Shown: positions 48,691-61,100 of the stretch, piece by piece | Layout: each line of letters begins with the position of its first letter | Numbering within the stretch: position 1 is the first letter of the stretch | NCBI GenBank assembly: GCA_965153455.1 | Contig: OZ234499.1 | Location: 2,777,731-2,841,730, forward strand | Source of the DNA: Sphagnum compactum | Taxonomy: Eukaryota > Bryophyta > Sphagnopsida > Sphagnales | DNA length: 64,000 bases | Direction: 5' to 3' | Notes under the pieces: model-generated | Told to the model about the DNA's origin: nothing | Seen by the model: the letters and a program-made list of their open reading frames with translations, nothing else | The model's database searches: none | Translations under genes and position numbers: made by a program

Positions 48691-49634
48691 CAGCCTTCAA
48701 AACGCTCCTTTGACACCATCACATTGATCTTCTTGGTGGCCATAATTGATAAAACACCAGCCACAAAAAACTCCAATTCTGAAAGATTATTCTGGTATGT
48801 CCTATAATACTAACCCAAGACAACATTATTAAGAATTGATTGAGGCTTCCAAAGGATTAAGTCTGTACCCATTGCTATTGCAAAGAAACAATATAAACAA
48901 CATCAAAGTGTAGCCCAACAAAATGCAAAGTTCTATGCACATTCTCCTTGCAAAGTTATGGAAATAATAAACTCACCGAAGGTTTTGTTATAGTCTAGGG
49001 TTTAAGGAAACTAATTGACAAGTTTAGGGTTCCATAATATCCCAATGATGAATGTTTTCCCACCAAAATAATCGTAAACATGTTACGATGCAATGAGTTA
49101 AAGTAAATATTTATATCTAAACCAAGTTGCCAACTAAAATGTTGCATACTAAGAATTGTTTTAAAAAATAAACTTAACTACTTCTTCATGTGAAAGAATT
49201 ACATCATAAATGTATCACATTAATATTGCACAAACAAACAACAAAAGCATATGTAAGAAGAGGATACTAAACTAATGATTAGAACTTGTCTTTCAATATT
49301 TATACATGAAAGGTCCAGAATATAATTCTCTTCTAGCAATGACATATATAGAACATGTAAGACTAAGATGCATAATAATAACTAAACATGGACTAACAAT
49401 ATAAAATATACACTAAGATAATAATATGATATTAATAGGTTACAACCCATATTTAGACATTATAGTAAGACAATATGCATGTTACAACAAAGACATGTAC
49501 ATGTTACAAGATATCATTAGGTATACATATAGAAAAAAACATTATGGACTTAGAAGCTACATACAAATGTAGCCAAGACAAGGATACATTATATATGTAC
49601 ATGACAAACTAGCATAATGATATGAAACTAACAT
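48691..49634. other. Element interior between the zinc-finger gene and the right inverted repeat
   Basis: AT-rich, with no recognised coding part. Frames just upstream of 48,690 (LSELEFFVAGVLSIMATKKI) may belong to the N terminus of the zinc-finger gene. Confidence 0.35.
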
Positions 49635-51131
49635 GTTACAAGAAGCTTTCACAAGTTAGGAGAGACTATCAAATGTTACAACAAATTGGGATTACCATAT
49701 TATCAAGGTAAAAGGGACTAATTACAACAACATCAAACTAGTTTCCCTAGACAACTAAAAGCTACATTACAAGATGGGATTGACATCATCTAGTGATCCA
49801 TGTTATACCTAGGATTTTGTACATAGATTGTGGGCATGTTATAGAAAATAAATTGAGTACCTTGTTGAGATGAATTGCAAGTTACAAATTGTGGCTCAAT
49901 GGACCCGCAAGGACAACATTAGAACGTTGTCAGATGTCACATGAAATAATTGGGGTGACCACATCAAGGCAAGTGGGAGTGGTTACAAGAGAAGGCAAAA
50001 CAAGTTACATACCCTAACTAACAAGGTATAGGATCACCAATTCATGAGTGAGGACATTTCGTGGGCATGCATGTTACAGGGGAAAGCCTACGATTGTAAT
50101 ATGATTGAATGCCTTGTTTCAAATGAGTTGTAGGTTACAAAGGATGAAAAACAAAAAAAAATCATGGAAACAAAAAGCTTTAATAATATGTACATGTTAC
50201 AAAGGAAACTACTAAACAATGCATACCTTTTCAACTCTAGGGACCACAAAGAAAAGCTAGATATTCCATAGAATGTTCCTAAGCATGGTTGAAGTCGGAT
50301 GAAATAATAGCGCCTGCAAGAAACATGCGATTAAGGAATTGCTATCTATTTAATCAAGAAGGGGGAACTTGGATCACTTTGGGAGATGCAAGATGTTGAA
50401 GACTCTAACCAAACCAATGAAGGTGACAATGAAGAAGGAAGGAAAGAGACATCTACATGTAGGCACACAACATTCAAACAAAATTGTGTGCTTGGCAACT
50501 TTGAAAAACGATTGAAAAACGATCTTCCACTTGTAATTCATGCATCCAAGCTTGCCAAGCAAAGATAACTTCTTCTACATGTAATTTCTACAACGAAGCT
50601 AATAACATGTAATTTTTACAAGCAAACTACAAGCAATGCAAGACCTTTGAATTGGGCAATGCACACACCTAGATAAGGTGTAGTAGAAACACTTGTAGCA
50701 ATTGCATCGATGCAATTCATCAATGATGAAGGCACCAAAAAATAACCGGAGCTGTTGTGAAAGCATTCGACAATGGGCGCAAGCACATAGAGAAACAATG
50801 GAAGGAGATGTTGCAGGATGTGCGATACAAAGCACAAACCATGCACAATGATGAAGGATAATGATGATGCCTTAAAGCAAAAAGGTCCATTGTCATGACG
50901 ATGGGAGGACATGGTGGTATGGCATGCATGGCACAAGAGTACCATGGGGATGGGGAAGTCGATGGTCTGTTACACAAAATAGGTAATGTGGGCATAACTC
51001 ATGTCAACGAACAGAAGGCTTGTTACGCAAGGAAGGAAAAGGAGGGCCCAGAGGTTACGAGGGTGAGGGAAAGGATGATGTAATGGTGACATGGGGTAGT
51101 CCTTTCGTACCTGTAGCATTCAAAACCCTTG
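49635..51131. repeat. Right terminal inverted repeat of the Mutator-like element
   Basis: Reverse complement of the left arm, about 200 bp shorter through several internal deletions. A 62-codon frame is open in both arms (43,680-43,492 minus; 50,895-51,083 plus) but the two peptides differ at about 15 positions, so constraint is not evident. Confidence 0.85.
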
Positions 51132-53140
51132 CCTGTTTAACATTTTCCCTTCACAGGTCACCCCCAACACATAGTATACCACCCTAAGCACATCTTGATC
51201 AGTGATTCTTTATTTGATAAAATTTGTCACCTTTTGGACCAAAAATTGAGAACACTTTTTCCCCTCTATTGTAATTCCTATTAATTTAGCTAACTTCTGG
51301 GGAAAAAAAAAACCAGAATTTTATTATTAAAAAAATGGAAAAAGAAAACCCTGATTCTGATGCCGACTTATAATAGTGTACTAGAGTAAAACCTTCTTAG
51401 GGCATTCCCAAAATATGAGGCCTAGGATGATGTAGTAGCCAAGTTTAGCCTCATATTTTTGGGAGTGTCCCCCACCCCTAGGCATTACCCTACATACAGC
51501 ACCATACAACTTGCAAACCTTCTAGTAAGCCTCAACATAACTAGATCATGAGGTGTTAGGATCTTAAGCCCACTGTTTAGGACCAGGAGAGACCTTACAC
51601 CTATGCAAGGACCCTCCACTCCTAATAGTAGGACTAAGATTGCTCCTCTTTTTTGAGGAGGGATCCTCGCAGAAATAAGGTGCCCTCAAAACATATTCTG
51701 AAATTTCTACATGTGCTTTACATGTAGGGTAATGCCCTTGCAGCAAGCAAGCAAGGGCATTACCTAGTGTAATAATTGAGGCAGGCCAACACAAGGGCAG
51801 GCCCTACCATAATGGCAATGTCCTATTGCCAAATGGAATGCTCGCCCATGCACTCGCACGCGCGCAAGGTGAGGTCATTATGAATTTGGATAGTGGTTAT
51901 GGCACAAAGAGATTGCAACATTTAGAGGTAGAGTTGAGAGGTTTCACCAAGGTACAAACATTGCATGCTTACAGTAAGTGCACGTTCTTTTCTCACTCTG
52001 ACTTGTTCTGATGGACAAACAGCCCAGTTCTTCCATTTCATTCTCAAAAGAATCAAATTCTTAAGTCTCATTCAGTCATCCTCATTCCACCAGCATGTTG
52101 TTTGTGCAATTGCCAGGCAGGGTTATAGAGGAAGGAAGCAAGCTAGCTAGTAATAATAAGCTTGGACCCACATGGGTGGAGGAGACAGAAGAAAAATGAT
52201 CACTTGTTCACATGGAATGGTCATGGGTTCAAAAATTCACTGTTATTTGCATCTGTGCGTGTGCACTCTGGGTTTAGAGAAATGAAATTATGTACTGGGT
52301 TTTTGTCTCCTTCTACAGGCAGACCCCTCCCCCCCCACCTCCAACTTGAGTGTCTGAAAGACTGAAAACAAATTCATGATTGCATCCACAAAACTCCAAC
52401 ACCACACACACACACACACTCTCTCTCTCCCTCTCTCTCTCTCTGTGCTAGGCAAAGACCCAACTCATTATTTCTCTGGAATGCTCCCAATTATAGCCTC
52501 ACATGTAATTTGTTATGGAAAGTTAAGCAATTTTGGGTGTGTCCCAAGGAGCTTGATGTTATGACACTTCTGTACTGCAGATGTGCACAGACTACCCATA
52601 TAGGGCTTTGCTTTGCTTTTCTTTTATTTTTATTTTTTGGTTTGGCCTAAATTGTCCTTTGTATAGGTTAGCAAAAAAACATATTGGGGTGACCCATCAT
52701 TAGGTGTAGGTAGGATGAGGATGCATAGAGCCGCACCTTCTTCAACATTGGGTACTATGTATTCTTGTGCATTATTTTAGCCTTTGATCATTTGGGGGGG
52801 GGGGGGGGGGGGGGGGGAGAGTGGCTTTTTGATTAGTTTGGCTTTTGGTTTAGTAACTTTGGGCCTTTTGAATTTACTTGATGGAAAGGAGGAGATATGC
52901 TCACAAGTTTGCATGCAAATCAACTAGTATGATAACCTAAACAAATATCAGGGTATTAATATATAGCAATTTCGATATATGGTTGTGATCTAGTCCAAAT
53001 TTAATATATTGTAAAATAAGAAGTGGTTGCCAAAATGATGGAAAGGTTCTTTTTTGAGAAATTTGTAATAGAGAGATTTGATCAATTTAAGTATATAAAT
53101 GATTTCAATTGAATTGAATTAAATTATTTCTCTTTCGCCT
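51132..53140. other. Intergenic DNA with simple repeats
   Basis: No gene recognised. Holds a CA run followed by a CT run (52,402-52,444) and 24 consecutive G at 52,794-52,817. CATTACCTAGTGTAAT near 51,757 and the AATGGAATG block near 51,833 recur near 57,950-58,013, a further dispersed repeat. Confidence 0.5.
52794..52817 (+). repeat. Poly(G) tract, 24 nt
   Basis: Uninterrupted G run. Length is likely unstable and may be misjudged by sequencing. Confidence 0.85.
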
Positions 53141-53141
53141 T

Positions 53142-53144
53142 TGT

Positions 53145-53175
<31 letters not shown>

Positions 53176-53182
53176 GGGGGGG
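53142..53182 (+). repeat. (GT)n followed by 24 G
   Basis: About nine GT units run directly into a G homopolymer; both are slippage-prone. Confidence 0.85.
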
Positions 53183-53203
53183 TACAAACAAGTCTCAAGT
53201 CAT

Positions 53204-53250
53204 ATACATGTAAGGTGTGTGTCCTCTGAGAACACACACCTTACATGTAT
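53204..53250. repeat. Perfect hairpin, 19-bp arms, 9-nt loop
   Basis: ATACATGTAAGGTGTGTGT at 53,204-53,222 and its exact complement at 53,232-53,250. It sits between the poly(G) tract and the 3' side of the LINE. Confidence 0.9.
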
Positions 53251-53545
53251 TGTTGGATCCAACATACTGCAATCAAAGCATGGATCATCAAAATGAGCTC
53301 TCTGCTCAATATATTCCACGACAACTTTAGTGTCATTCTTTCAGAAGTTAATGCTTTTGATTCCCATTCACATAGCATACAAAACCATTGTTTATAAAAG
53401 ATCACAGTAACCTTGATGATGATGGTGGTGGTGAGTGGCCCAGCTTTGGAGATGGGTGGGCGTTTCAACCTGGGGGCAGACCTTAGGTGGGGCAAGTCCA
53501 AAGCAGAGAAGAAACCCCGAGAAGGGGAGGGAGGCAGCAGCCCCA

Positions 53546-55460
53546 TCAAACATTAAAGAAATCCAAGAAATACAAGGGGGGCAAGAAGCACCACACGATG
53601 GTGACGCAATCAACCCCAAAGATGCCTAAGTGGCACCATTCCGCCTTAAAGGCTTGCTCAATCCTATCTTGAATACTAGGGTCCCAGGTGGACCGAAGGG
53701 AATTAATGGCCTTCCAAGTGGCCATTCCAACCTCAACGGTAGCAACCCAGGCTTGTTGAAGGATTTTCCTAGAGGAATACTGGTTATCAAAATGCTTCCG
53801 GCATCTCTCTGTCCAAAGAAAGTAGAGGATAAAACTGCGAAGGATGTCAAGCGGTTGTCTGATGTAGGAGAAGCCTCCTACATGGTACCCTTGGACTCCA
53901 GGGGGGTCATCTTCTCTCTCGAAGACAGCTTCACCAAGCATGACGAAAGGCCAGGAAAGAATGATGTCATTGGGCGCTCCCCATTTTTGCCATATGTGAT
54001 AGAAGGCCTCCCAAGCCTGTTTGGCGCGGGGACACTCGAGGAGACAGTGTTGAGGGGATTCAGGGGCCTCCTCAGTGCAAACCTTGCACGTGGGGAGGAT
54101 CCCCATGCATTGTAGCCATGTGCCAACCGGGAGACCCCGGTTTAAAGTGAGCCATATGAGAGTGCCGACCTTCCGGGGTCGGGCGTTATGCCAAATTCTG
54201 GCAATAACTTGCGTAAGGGTGGAGTTTTGCAGGTTTAACCTTTGAATGAAGGAACAGATGTTGGCGCTATGGGTGGGTTTCCTTGCATTTCGGTAGCCCC
54301 GCTTTACGGAATAGCCGAAAAAAGGAGAGTCACCCATTTGTGAGGAGGCTTGCCAGTGCCACTCTCCCGGGTCCCAGGGAAGCCCATCAATGAAACCGGA
54401 TTCGAAAATCCAAAGTATGGGAAGCTTGGTGAGTGATGGGAACTCTCTGGCAACTTTATATGGGGCTCCGTGTCTTTCTTGAAAGAGGACCCTAATTGGG
54501 TGATAACCTTCAGGGGAGAGGGTTATCACTTGGGAGTTCGTAGCTCTGATGAGACCAGTGGGGGTAACCTTCTGGAATTCATTGGCTTGCACCGTGTTGG
54601 GGGTGACCCCGGTTACATGGTATATCCATTCTAGAGTGGTGTTGTTTCCGGAGTTTCTTTTGCTGATCCAGTCCCCTGCCTGAAAGCGGTTAGTGTAAGT
54701 TGTAGGATTTCATGGGATGCTCGCTATGATGATTTTTCTGTTGTTCCTGTTGGTGGTGTGGTAGGTCAACCGGAGGGCTTGGAGGCTTTTCCATGCCCTG
54801 CCCTCCTGGTCCCAAAGATCTTTGATTCGGGTGCAGCCAGAATTGGCAATGGCTCGTCTTTCATTGCGACCACTCACTCCCAGAGGGTGACCAGTCGTGT
54901 TGAGGATGAGAGGGTTGCTGAAAATAGGTTGTCTGAGAACCTCCGCATGGGATGCGGGTTCGGACTTTGCTAGACCAACTCTTACATTGAGCCAAGAGCC
55001 AAGGATGCTCTTCCAAAATGAGCATTTCAATTTTTTGAGCTTGGGGGCGGCAAAGAGCCAATTTATATCCGGGATGCTTGGCCCTTTGCCGTGTACCGGG
55101 AGATGGACTTGATCTGCTCGATGCCTTAAAATTTCTTTCCAGGGTTCTCCTCCTGGGGCAAGACCTCTCACCAAAAGTTTGGCAAGAAGTGCTTCGGATT
55201 GTGCCTTGGGGTCTATTATCCCTAGGCCACCGCTAGACAAGGGAAGTGTAAGAAAATCCCATTTGACCTTGGCCCATGTATTGGAAGCCTTTCCCCCCCA
55301 AATGAAGTTTCGTACCACTCCTCTGATCTGGTTGCACATCCTCGGATTGGGGTTTCAACAGGCTACCATATACCACATTGAGGAAAGCAATACTTCCAAA
55401 GCAGAGAGGACAGGAAGGCAGTGGACCAGAAGTGTTGAAAACTGTTGCCCTTGAGATTCA
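53546..55460 (-). pseudogene. 5'-truncated LINE (non-LTR retrotransposon) ORF2, C-terminal part
   Basis: One minus-strand frame runs from about 55,460 to the stop at 53,546, broken only by TGA codons at 55,357-55,355 and 54,712-54,710. From 55,339 it reads RGVVRNFIWGGK and SGGLGIIDPKAQSEALLAKL, typical of plant LINE ORF2 after the reverse transcriptase core. Near 54,210-53,970 it has the reverse-transcriptase zinc-binding (zf-RVT) region: IWHNARPRKVGTLIWLTLNRG, then CKVCTEEAPESPQHCLLECP, with the Cys-Cys-His-Cys pattern and WEAFYHIW. The endonuclease and the YADD-containing core are absent, as expected from incomplete reverse transcription. Base composition is clearly less AT-rich than its surroundings. 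Confidence 0.9.
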
Positions 55461-55640
55461 AAGATTGCTTAAGGTGTGTTTGTCATGATGGCTTGTCCAC
55501 CCACTATTGCAGTGATGGTAACACAAAGAGTTCGGTTGGGGTTGACTTGTAAATAGTGAGTGTGCTAGCTAGTCCACTATTCATTCAAGTGTGGATTGTA
55601 ACTATTTTATGGCATTTGACTCCTATCTATCACAATAGTG

Positions 55641-55800
55641 CACTACTACAAAATGTGGGTGCAGTTCATTAGTCCTCGTTCAATAATAGATCAATGAGTC
55701 CATTGAATCCTCACTAAATCTTGTTCAACGGAATCAGTGAATTCATTCAAAATCCAATGAAAGCACTCGTTAAATATTGAACATACTTTTTGTAATGATG
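55641..55800. mobile_element. CACTA-type MITE, copy B
   Basis: Starts CACTACTACAAAATGTGGG and ends TTTTTGTAATGATG; the right terminus is degraded. Interior motifs as in the other copies (GTGCAGTTCATTAGTCC; AATCCAATGAAAGCACT). Flanks GTG and GTT are similar but not identical. It lies 180 bp beyond the 5' end of the LINE. Confidence 0.8.
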
Positions 55801-57276
55801 GTTACAAAGTGGGGAGGGGATGCAAGAAGTCATACTCGCCCATCAAACTTCATGGGCTTATTGTTTTGTGCTTTGCATGGTTTTGCATAGACTTGCGTGG
55901 TTTACATTTTATGTTTTTTTGCTTTGTGGGATTGTTATTTGAACCAATTGGATTCAATTTTGGATTTATTTTAATTCTTCAAGTTATTATAATTAAACCT
56001 TATAACAAAACTTCACGAGGTGCCATAGTGTTTTTCTGACGCCCCCAAAAAGTTCAATGAAAGTGTTTAGTCTCTTGCAAAGGGGATGCTGGTAGACACT
56101 CACCACAATAATGGTTGACCCACCAAAATAGTGGGCGACCCACCAGACTGACAACATCCCACTTTTACTTGCAATGGAAATACACCCATAAGTTTTGTAC
56201 TATGAGGAAAAAATAAATAACTTTGACTTGCACAATGTGCATTCCATAAGGAAGAACCTTGTGCCCATATGGAGGAACAATGTGCGCAAAAGGGGGAGCC
56301 TTACCAGCATTTTCTTTTGTGGCAAAATTTTCGCCATTTTGCAAAAAATAAAAAAGGGCCCATAACATCTAAAAAGGATTTGTTTTTAAAGTAAAGACCT
56401 AAAGTCGCCAGATTTCCAAAAAAAAAAAAAAAAAGTCGCCATATTTTTACCAAAGGCCTTGGTGGTTAACCACATTATAGAAGGATTTTTAAAAAAAATC
56501 TGCTGTCAAATCTACACGGTTGGCAAACCTAACTAGATCCTCTAGTTAATGCTTGCCAGTTTAGCAACATGCCAAAACTGAAAAAAAACACACTAGCCTT
56601 ACTAGTGTGTTTTTTTGGGTGAATATTTTTCAAAATGACAAAAATTGAGTGATTTTTTGGTTTTAAGTATCCCAAATATTTCTAAAAATTTAAGAAAATT
56701 CCAGAAATCACCAGATTCTTTCCAAAATTTAGGATGCTAATTTTTTTTGTTTTGGATAAATTTTTATTGTCAAATCTGGCTAAATCATATTAGGGATGAT
56801 CACCACTTCAGCTACACCAAAAAAATTATTATTATTATTATTATGTATTAAAAAACCTTGAGCCTTAGGTATGGGCATAAGGTTCCTTGGTACCAGGGTC
56901 ACCTTTACACTAAAGCATGATCAATTGACCAATCCCTTATTCCAGGCAAGTCCCTTGGAGCAAAGCATTCCTGAAATTTGAGCCTGCACTTGGGGAGACT
57001 CCTACCTCGCATAGTGGGCCCTTATTTTGGGAATGCCCCCACTCTTCAGGGGAGTCAGGACTGACCCTACATGTAAAAGGGGCTGCTCTTGTAGGGAAAT
57101 TCTTTACCTTGGTCTCTGGAGATGCTTCACAAAAAAGGAACCCTCACCCAACAAGTGGGTACTACATGGGTAGGAAACTTACATGTGGTAGTTAGTGGAC
57201 ATACTTTCCTCACCAGTGTTTGTTTTTTTTTTTTCCCAACATATTTTGTCATTCTTTTAACAAAATCTTAGGAATT
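55801..57276. other. Intergenic DNA, no gene seen
   Basis: Contains a hairpin at 56,582-56,616 (15-bp arms, 5-nt loop, core ACACACTAG/CTAGTGTGT), an A-run at 56,420-56,434 and an ATT run at 56,827-56,843. Confidence 0.5.
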
Positions 57277-58180
57277 TTATTATTATTATTATTATTATTT
57301 CTATTTCTTTCCCCTAGTGTAAATTTGACGAATTTTGGGCAAATATCACCAAAATTTTTATATCAAAAAATGGGAATTATTATGATTATTATTATTTTTT
57401 TAAAAATCTCCAACTCTGACATATTGCCAAAGATGAGAATATATTATCTTCAAGTTTCTTCCTTAGTCTAACAGAACTACCTCCCCCAGGTAGCTTTACC
57501 ATTGTAAAGTACCATTTATGCAGACAATCAGGACTTGTGTGAGAGACTCAGACATTGCTGCCCATTCTGCTACAATGTGACAGAATGGGCAGGGCCAGTC
57601 AGTTCCACCATTTTCCTACCTTACTTATGTCATCTTACGCCAGCAACTGCAACCCTAGTCCTCTCTCTCTCTCTCTCTCTAGTCCATGAAAAGCCCCCCC
57701 CCCCCTTCCCCGCCCTCTTAGACTCCAATTTTTCATTTAAATAATCCCCTCAAGAATTGACCAAGATGTTGTCTATTTTGAGAGAGGAACAAAAAATGGG
57801 CCATGCTCCAAGATGCCCATGAAAAAAAAAAACCCCAAAAACAGTAAATGGCCCTCATCAGCTCTGCACTTCATCGCTTGTTGCATGGGATGAGATGTGC
57901 TATCAGCAAGTGTAAGGTTTAAGGTTTAGGGTTTAAGGTTGTAGCAAGACATTACCTAGTGTAATGGAATGGGCCTAGCTCACACATGGTCTTTCGTAAA
58001 ATGGAATGTTCGTGTTGTGGGGATGTTTTTAAACAAAACGTGCAACCATGAGCTTCATTACTCATTTGAATGGCAAATGAGATGAAAACATGCAACCCAC
58101 TTTGAGGTAATTGAAAATTTTGTTCTTGAAAATGTGGGACCTATTGAATTCTACTATGATTTGCATTTAAAAGTCTCATG
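57277..58180. other. Simple-repeat cluster, no gene seen
   Basis: Includes (TAT)n at 57,277-57,299, a hairpin at 57,558-57,592 (12-bp arms CTGCCCATTCTG), (CT)n at 57,660-57,680, C12 at 57,694-57,705, and a telomere-like stretch at 57,914-57,940 (GGTTTAAGGTTTAGGGTTTAAGG). Confidence 0.7.
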
Positions 58181-61100
58181 TTGAGTTTTGATGTTTGATA
58201 AAAAAAAAATTGAATTTTATGAATAATAGTAAAAAGGAGTGACAAAATCAAGAAGGTACAAAAGAGGGTTAGACTAGGTACAATTTTTTTTAATATTCTA
58301 TTACATATTGTACATCAAACATTGTTCGAGCAATAGTGTCACACCATGTGCCATTTTGCATAGGATTTGACTGATATTTTGCCCAAAAAATTTAAATAAA
58401 AAGAATTTCTTGCTATTATAAATGCAAAAAAGTAAACTAGTGGTGGGTATTGTGTCATGTCTTCTTTCTTTCTTGTCTTTCTATAGTCTTGGGTTCAAAT
58501 CCTAACAAGAACCAATAGGATATTAATAAATAAATAATTGTCATGACAAATTTTAAGTTTTGATGGTGGAAGGCACAAATTGTGCATTATGTCAAACCTT
58601 GTGGTGGTTTAAAATTGGTTTTATTTTTTATTTCAACATTATTAACAAATAAAACTAGATGAAATGAAATGTTTAAAAGTAGGATGCGTTGAAATTTTCC
58701 TAATCCAAGAACTCTTGACATTTTAATATAATGTTACACCATTAAATTATTGGGAATCCATTTCTCATTTAAAATTTTAATCTTTCATACGAAATCTTTT
58801 ATTAATCACATGTCTAGTGATATTTAAAAGTTTTTTGACCAATATTTTTTATAAAAAAAATTAAAAATACACATTGGATACATTGTTTGTTGATTATCAT
58901 ATTATAAAAAATTAATAAATATAAAATGTGAACTTGCATATGTCACTTTTGAACCATTTAATTCAATCAACCATGAAGAGGTGTTGCACGTAAAGGCAAT
59001 CCCCCGCACTTGTTAGTTGGCACTTTTTGAAAAACAGCGTCAAGGTTTCACTTCATGTCATTCTCAACAATATCCCATTTACAACATTGCTTTTCTTATT
59101 ATAACTTCCATCATCATCAAGTTCACACTCTTTTATGAACCCTTATGGTCATAGGAGCTTCACCAACAGATATAATCATTATTATAAATTTTTTTTTAAA
59201 TTGTTGAAGTTGATAACCTTGTCCACCTTAATTAATGAACATGCCCATTTTTACTAGAGGCCCGTGGCTTAAATGACATGTGTTTCTTTTAATAATAAAC
59301 TTGATTAAACTGACCTATTTAATCATCTATCCAATTGAATATCCAATCAAGTTTAATAAAAAATTGATCACCTTTGTCAAAATGGTTAATAGGTTCTAAT
59401 CAAGTGAAACATCTAATTAAGTTGGACAAAGCAAATAGCTAATGATTTTCTAATCAAAGTGAACATTGTATGCTAATTAGTAGGCCAAAGTAGCTAGTTA
59501 TTACCTAGGTTAAATAAGTAGACCTAAATAGATAGGTAACCAAAGCCTATCTACCTACCCATTTTTACAACCCACATAAACCTATTTACTATCCACCTAC
59601 TTAATATATATAATAATAATCCATAAAAATGATTTAATAAAAAGTTAATTAGTCAAATGGTCCAGTATCTACCAATCAAAATGATTAATCGAATAGTTTC
59701 ATATTCTACTAATAAGTAAAACCACCCTAGTTATGATGATGGGTCCTAATTGACTTGTTTAGATTAATTTAGGGTGGTTTTTTTTACACTTGTCATTTTG
59801 GCTATTTTTTATTAAAAACTCAATAAAAACCTATTTTTGTAAGAGTGAATACATGCATTTAATTTTTTAAGTTGGGTTCAAATTTGGATATGTTGAGTAA
59901 ATTGTGATATATTTTGAGCTTGCAAAATCTTCAAATCCATATATTCAAACATTCTTCCAAGTTTTGAAACTTACAAATCTTTGAAAACATGAAAAAATTA
60001 TTCAATTTCATTTGAACGCCCAACAATCCTTGAAAACATTGGTCAAATTCTTTTGGTTGAAATATGGCAAAATGTATGTACAAAGTGATTTTGCAATCCA
60101 CATGCAAGGTGGTGGAAGAAACCCAATTTATTACTATGAATTGTTATGAAATCACAATTATCAATTGTCAAAGTTAGGTAAATGTGCATGTGTTTGTGGT
60201 GGAAGGGTGAAAATGAATCCCCCTCCTACTCATTATGCAACAATTTATGGATGGTGATTATGTATATAGTCTCACCAAGTTAATTGTGAATGCCTTACTA
60301 GATTATGGACAGTTTTTTAAATCCAATTTGGGTTCAAAACCAATGTGCTTTATCACATATGGTGTCACAAGTTTTCAAAGTTTTAAATTGGGTGTTATCA
60401 AGTAGTTTAAAGAAAAATATGCCCTTCTTATGTTGGGGGTACACTCACTACTACATATGTTGTTTTTCTCACTATATTTTCTCACTAAATGTTAGTCAAA
60501 ACAAATGCTTGAACAAGATGATGTTAAAGTCAAATTGAACAACTCATTTATGACAAGCATTTTGGACCAAAAAATAGCTTAATCATTTCAAACAATGATG
60601 AAATGACTAACAATGTCTGAGTGACATGTTTGTTTTGATTAAAAGATAGCAATTACCAACTGATGTGATTTTTTTAATTTGATTAAAAATCAACAATTAC
60701 TAGTTGATGTGGCTTGTTTATTTTGATTAAAAATTAGCAGAGGTGACAATTGATGTTAACTAGAAGGCAACATAATTCATAATTACAAAAATTAAAATGA
60801 TTTATTAATAAGCTTTTAATAAATTTGTTTAAAGATGTAAAATGTAGACCTAGGCTTGTAAGCACCTACTCTAAAGCATATAGGCCCCCTACATAGATAT
60901 GTAGATCCAATGAATATTTTGATATCCTTATTAACCTATAACCAACCCTAAATTTACCTATCATTTCCTATTTACAACGTATCCACCACCTATTTAAATA
61001 GATATTTAATTATTTTTAGACTTAAATGTTATTTTTGGACTTACCTCAACTTATTTGGTGGCCCACAACCATTGAATTTTTAGAAAATTGACATAAAATG

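Larger units (their letters stand above)
43444..51131. mobile_element. Mutator-like element with 1.5-1.7 kb terminal inverted repeats
   Basis: Left arm 43,444-45,142 and right arm 49,635-51,131 are inverted copies along their length. The outer ends read CAAAGGTCTTGAATGCTAC and its complement; the inner ends read AACTTGTGAAGGCTTCTTGT and its complement. Between them lie two decayed genes facing each other: a MULE-type transposase (plus) and a zinc-finger gene (minus). Convergent genes starting at the inverted repeats recall maize MuDR. Mutator-like assignment rests on the transposase. No 8-11 bp target duplication is recognisable, and the arms differ by many substitutions and small indels, so the insertion is old. 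Confidence 0.82.
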
